A stretch of DNA of 6,476 nt from Bacteroidia bacterium (GTDB lineage: Bacteria; Bacteroidota; Bacteroidia; Flavobacteriales; Flavobacteriaceae): assembly GCA_030425715.1 (NCBI GenBank), contig JAUIAA010000124.1, forward strand, positions 1 to 6,476, given 5' to 3'. The notes beneath the pieces are model-generated. The model had not been told where the DNA came from. It saw only the letters and a program-made list of their open reading frames with translations, and searched no databases. The first letter of the stretch is position 1. Each line of letters starts with the position of its first letter. Below, in pieces: positions 6,441-6,476 of this stretch. The translations under genes and the position numbers were made by a program.

Positions 6441-6476
6441 GATTCCTAAACTTGCTTTAAACTACCAAAAGTGATG

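Noticed and set aside
1..6476. Search for tRNA or rRNA genes, CRISPR arrays, insertion sequences, phage, toxin-antitoxin or defence genes
   Set aside because: Nearly all of the window is filled by recognisable metabolic and membrane genes, the two gaps over 100 bp hold only promoter-like elements, and no repeat array or transposase motif is present.

Overview
The window reads as ordinary chromosome from a low-GC member of the Bacteroidota, most likely the family Flavobacteriaceae. The reasons are AT-rich codon use, A-rich leaders without Shine-Dalgarno sequences, exact matches to the Bacteroidota -7 promoter element TAnnTTTG in both intergenic gaps, and gene content typical of flavobacteria (a PlsC-GNAT fusion of the OlsF type, a short monofunctional aspartate kinase, class I fructose-1,6-bisphosphatase). 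The genus cannot be fixed from the sequence alone.

Layout, left to right. Positions 1-3047 hold a tight minus-strand operon, transcribed as a SSAT-like GNAT acetyltransferase (2565-3047), aspartate kinase (1298-2557), then an OlsF-like bifunctional aminolipid acyltransferase (1296 down to the left edge, 3' end cut off). Gaps are 7 bp and 1 bp, so the genes are probably translationally coupled. A 112-bp divergent gap carries back-to-back -7 boxes. To its right, on the plus strand, lie fbp (3160-4179) and folB (4192-4548), 12 bp apart. folB meets a second minus-strand operon tail to tail with only 4 bp between the stop codons. That operon is a polyprenyl-phosphate glycosyltransferase (5418-6371) overlapping by 14 bp an integral membrane protein of the LPG-synthase transmembrane/UPF0104 family (4553-5431). 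The last 105 bp are non-coding and hold a near-palindrome over the glycosyltransferase -7 box, a second -7 box facing right, and an ATG as the final three bases that may begin another divergent gene.

How the genes work together. The left operon links entry into the aspartate family pathway (lysine, threonine, methionine) with an acyltransferase that in relatives builds ornithine-type aminolipids, and with an N-acetyltransferase whose family acts on polyamines and lysine-like amines. A shared amino-acid-amine theme is therefore possible but inferred. fbp serves gluconeogenesis and folB folate synthesis, with no obvious functional link. The right pair is a membrane glycosylation module: the GT2 enzyme loads a sugar onto a polyprenyl phosphate and the UPF0104 protein may handle or flip a lipid-linked intermediate.

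No RNA gene, CRISPR array, insertion sequence, phage gene or defence system was seen. No clearly new system is visible. The points most worth a second look are the altered inhibitor pocket of the aspartate kinase, the near-palindrome at 6384-6404, the divergent promoter pair, and the amine-themed operon.
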